Source of the DNA: Trileptium ribeirensis
Lineage: Eukaryota; Nematoda; Enoplea; Enoplida; Thoracostomopsidae
Direction of reading: 5' to 3'
DNA length: 64,000 bases
Assembly (NCBI GenBank): GCA_030248225.1
Contig: JASANE010003114.1
Location: 1-64,000 of the forward strand
Made by a program: the position numbers and the translations under genes. This document shows, piece after piece, positions 61,901 to 64,000 of the stretch; position 1 is the first letter of the stretch; each line of letters begins with the position of its first letter. The notes beneath the pieces were generated by a model that ran no database searches, was not told the DNA's origin, and was given only the letters and a program-made list of their open reading frames with translations.

Positions 61901-62786
61901 AGTTAAATGTACGCCTCCGGCTGCGACTCGCCACCTTCGGTGGCTCGTCTTGCCTCCGTCAATTACATATTACTGACATATAACATATATTGTAACAATA
62001 TATAACACGGAATGGTGTCCAGATTTCCTTTCTGTGTATGGTTTAGCAATGTAGCTTTTTTCGCTCAAGGTCGTCAGTACTTTGACAAATATTCAAAGCA
62101 TAGACGCCGACTAGCTGATCCCGAAAATATATTTTCAAAATTTTTACTAATTGAGACTCTTGCTTGCGACATGTGACCGATCGACTTATCAGATCAACAC
62201 GTAAACGTTCTGGATTCAATGTTTTAAGCCTATGTCGTTTTAAGTCTATATTTCTATAACATGACCCTTTGAAACAACAAAGTTACGACCTCCATTGTTA
62301 TAACACAAATGTACAGATGTACGCTAACTTTTCTCAAAACGTTGTCAACACTTCTTCGCAGTTCTAATTTTATATTTTTCTCTACGGCAGCAAACAGTGA
62401 AATGCCGAATTAGCTTATACAGTTACCTGAATCCGAAAGACAACCGGAAATTGATGACTGAAAATTGACAACGAAACCACCAATTTTTATAAACCATGAG
62501 ACTGAAGATAATGAAGAACCTATGGAGCATTCCTGACGCCTAGCAAAAAATTCAACGAGATCAAACTTGAAATTTGTGGAGTTCAAAGCAAACGGGACCA
62601 TATAACTGAATTAGGCGTTTAAGATTAAGAAATATCACAAAATTTCTCTTAGAATCAAGAAGCGTAGGCATCCTTTATTAAGTCGTTTGTTCACATACAA
62701 TTATTCTACAATACAATGGATGTCACAAAGATATAAAGAGGAACAGTACGTGAAACTTTTCAAAACATCCATAACGCCGATCTGGA
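58946..62786. other. Sequence without a recognised gene
   Basis: A TA microsatellite lies at about 60977-61003. Around 61430-61700 ttttaagagaatttgcttaa and cgaacggttgtcgaga each recur two or three times, suggesting an old dispersed repeat. A small GC-rich hairpin (cgccaccttcggtggc) is near 61928. No coding region supported. Confidence 0.45.
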
Positions 62787-63243
62787 CTAGTCGGCAGTGG
62801 AACTACATTTGTGAGCGGAGCTCGGGCTGTGGCATTACGAATGTACTCAATTTTATGTTCTTGTAACTACACTGCATAGGGCATAGGGTTTTATCATTGG
62901 TAAAAATATAATATTTGAATTCTTCGACCCAAAAAACCTATAACGGTTTGATCGAAACGACTCTATTTCAATAAATAACACAAATATTGCAAAATTCTCT
63001 ATTTTAGCTGCATAAAATTAACTAATTAGCTAATTACTAATTAACCACTCAAAATTTTTTAATTCCAAATATCAGGTGCACACTCTGACATGATAGGCTT
63101 CCAAATAAAAAAAGTTTTTTAAAATCCGTTCAGTGGTTCTTGAGATCCGTCGGACCGAACGAACGAATGAACGGACATCGACCTTTTTACTCCAAGGCAG
63201 AAAATAAAAATGCTTCTCTCGGCTTCGCCGAGCTCCGCTCAAT
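62787..63243 (+). repeat. Dispersed ~0.45-kb repeat, copy 2
   Basis: Same element and orientation as 795-1229, roughly 90 percent identical by eye, with a small internal duplication (gcatagg) and an extra gaacgaacgaatgaacgg stretch. Ends with ctcggcttcgccgag hairpin and ctccgctcaa. Confidence 0.8.
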
Positions 63244-63898
63244 AATCAGTTACTTTGTCTTGTGTTCCGTATACTCAGCACTAGGTATTACGGTAGTTTT
63301 AGGGACAAGTCAGCAAAGTTCTTCGAAACCCACGTCGCACAGTTTCTCATTATAGCGTTAGTTAATGCAGATGAATCCGTTTCAAGTGCTCATAAAAAAG
63401 TTATACAACTACATAAATAAAAATATATAAATGAGTAAACAGATATCCATAGTGACCGAATAAAAGAATATATCCATATATCAGTAGCATTATCAAGGCA
63501 TTGTTGTATCGATTTTCATAAATAAAACTATAACCGATTTTGGATTATTACATAAGCTTCCTGCTATTATGAATCCACAACCTCAGACAATGTTTTTAGA
63601 AATAATAGATATCTATATATACTATAGACTCGGTTTTAATCAGACGTATAAAAACTAAACTTTAATTAAAGCGAACATAATAGCTCTTAAATCAAACTAA
63701 AATGACAATTATTATCGATTCATTTAAATCAGAACCCGAGGACATTTAGGTATATAATATCGCCACGTTAACAAATCATAATGACTCGTTCTCGTTATCT
63801 TAATTCGCTCGTTTATATAGTCAATTAGTGCTCAAATCACAAGTCTGATCCGGGTTGATGAAACTGTCGTTCGGGTGTCTAAATAATACTAATAAACA

Positions 63899-64000
63899 AT
63901 GAAGTATCGCATTCGTGGTTGTTCCACTCCATGCACTGGGCTGGATTTGAATGCGAATCGCCTTCAAGATATAACCAAGCCAAAGCTATTAAAAGTACAG
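63899..64000 (+). CDS. Possible start of an unknown plus-strand gene, cut by right edge
   Basis: An ATG with aaca before it opens 34 codons that run off the window: MKYRIRGCSTPCTGLDLNAN, then a Lys/Leu-rich stretch. The segment is richer in GC than its surroundings. No family is recognised and chance openness over 102 bases is quite likely. Confidence 0.2.
   Translation, partial: MKYRIRGCSTPCTGLDLNANRLQDITKPKLLKVQ

Noticed and set aside
61905..61960. Helitron 3' end from the hairpin cgccaccttcggtggc
   Set aside because: The CTRR terminus and flanking AT insertion site expected just after the hairpin are not present.

Overview
This is AT-rich eukaryotic DNA dominated by introns, transposon remnants and tandem repeats. 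The one gene I can identify with confidence lies on the minus strand and crosses most of the left two thirds of the window. It is a Smad4/Medea-type co-Smad, the shared partner of receptor-activated Smads in TGF-beta/BMP signalling. Eleven coding exons can be placed, in transcript order from about 42.76 kb down to 1.47 kb. Their splice phases agree at nine of the ten junctions; the donor of exon 6 cannot be fixed. The last exons, encoding the end of the MH2 domain, lie beyond the left edge. The organism is most likely an arthropod or another invertebrate: the protein has long Gln/His/Ala/Ser runs, the introns are large, and the mobile DNA consists of RNase H-type LINEs, TA-flanked short inverted-repeat elements and hAT-like elements. 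I cannot place it further.

Layout. 1-9.3 kb: MH2 exons 11, 10 and 9, a 75-nt linker exon 8 and linker exon 7, separated by introns holding small inverted-repeat elements and a 35-bp tandem array. 9.3-20.6 kb: an 11-kb intron with two related LINE remnants, a 28S rRNA fragment between 51-bp direct repeats, a diverged ~90-bp tandem array and several short elements. 20.6-21.0 kb: linker exon 6. 21.0-29.4 kb: an intron with short elements and a ~93-bp array built from the end of one of them. 29.4-30.6 kb: MH1 exons 5 and 4, with a hAT-like element between them. 32.6-42.8 kb: exons 3, 2 and 1, which encode about 727 residues of low-complexity protein before the MH1 domain. Upstream of the start codon, 42.8-64 kb: two copies of a ~1.1-kb hAT-like non-autonomous element enclosing three tandem arrays, including a 71-bp satellite with a higher-order repeat, plus a LINE reverse-transcriptase fragment. 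No convincing gene was found there apart from a weak open frame running off the right edge.

Together the exons give a co-Smad with the usual MH1 (DNA-binding, zinc-containing) and MH2 (partner-binding) domains, an enlarged linker made of frame-neutral exons, and an unusually long N-terminal extension. All protein statements come from reading the sequence and comparing it with remembered family features; no database search was run.
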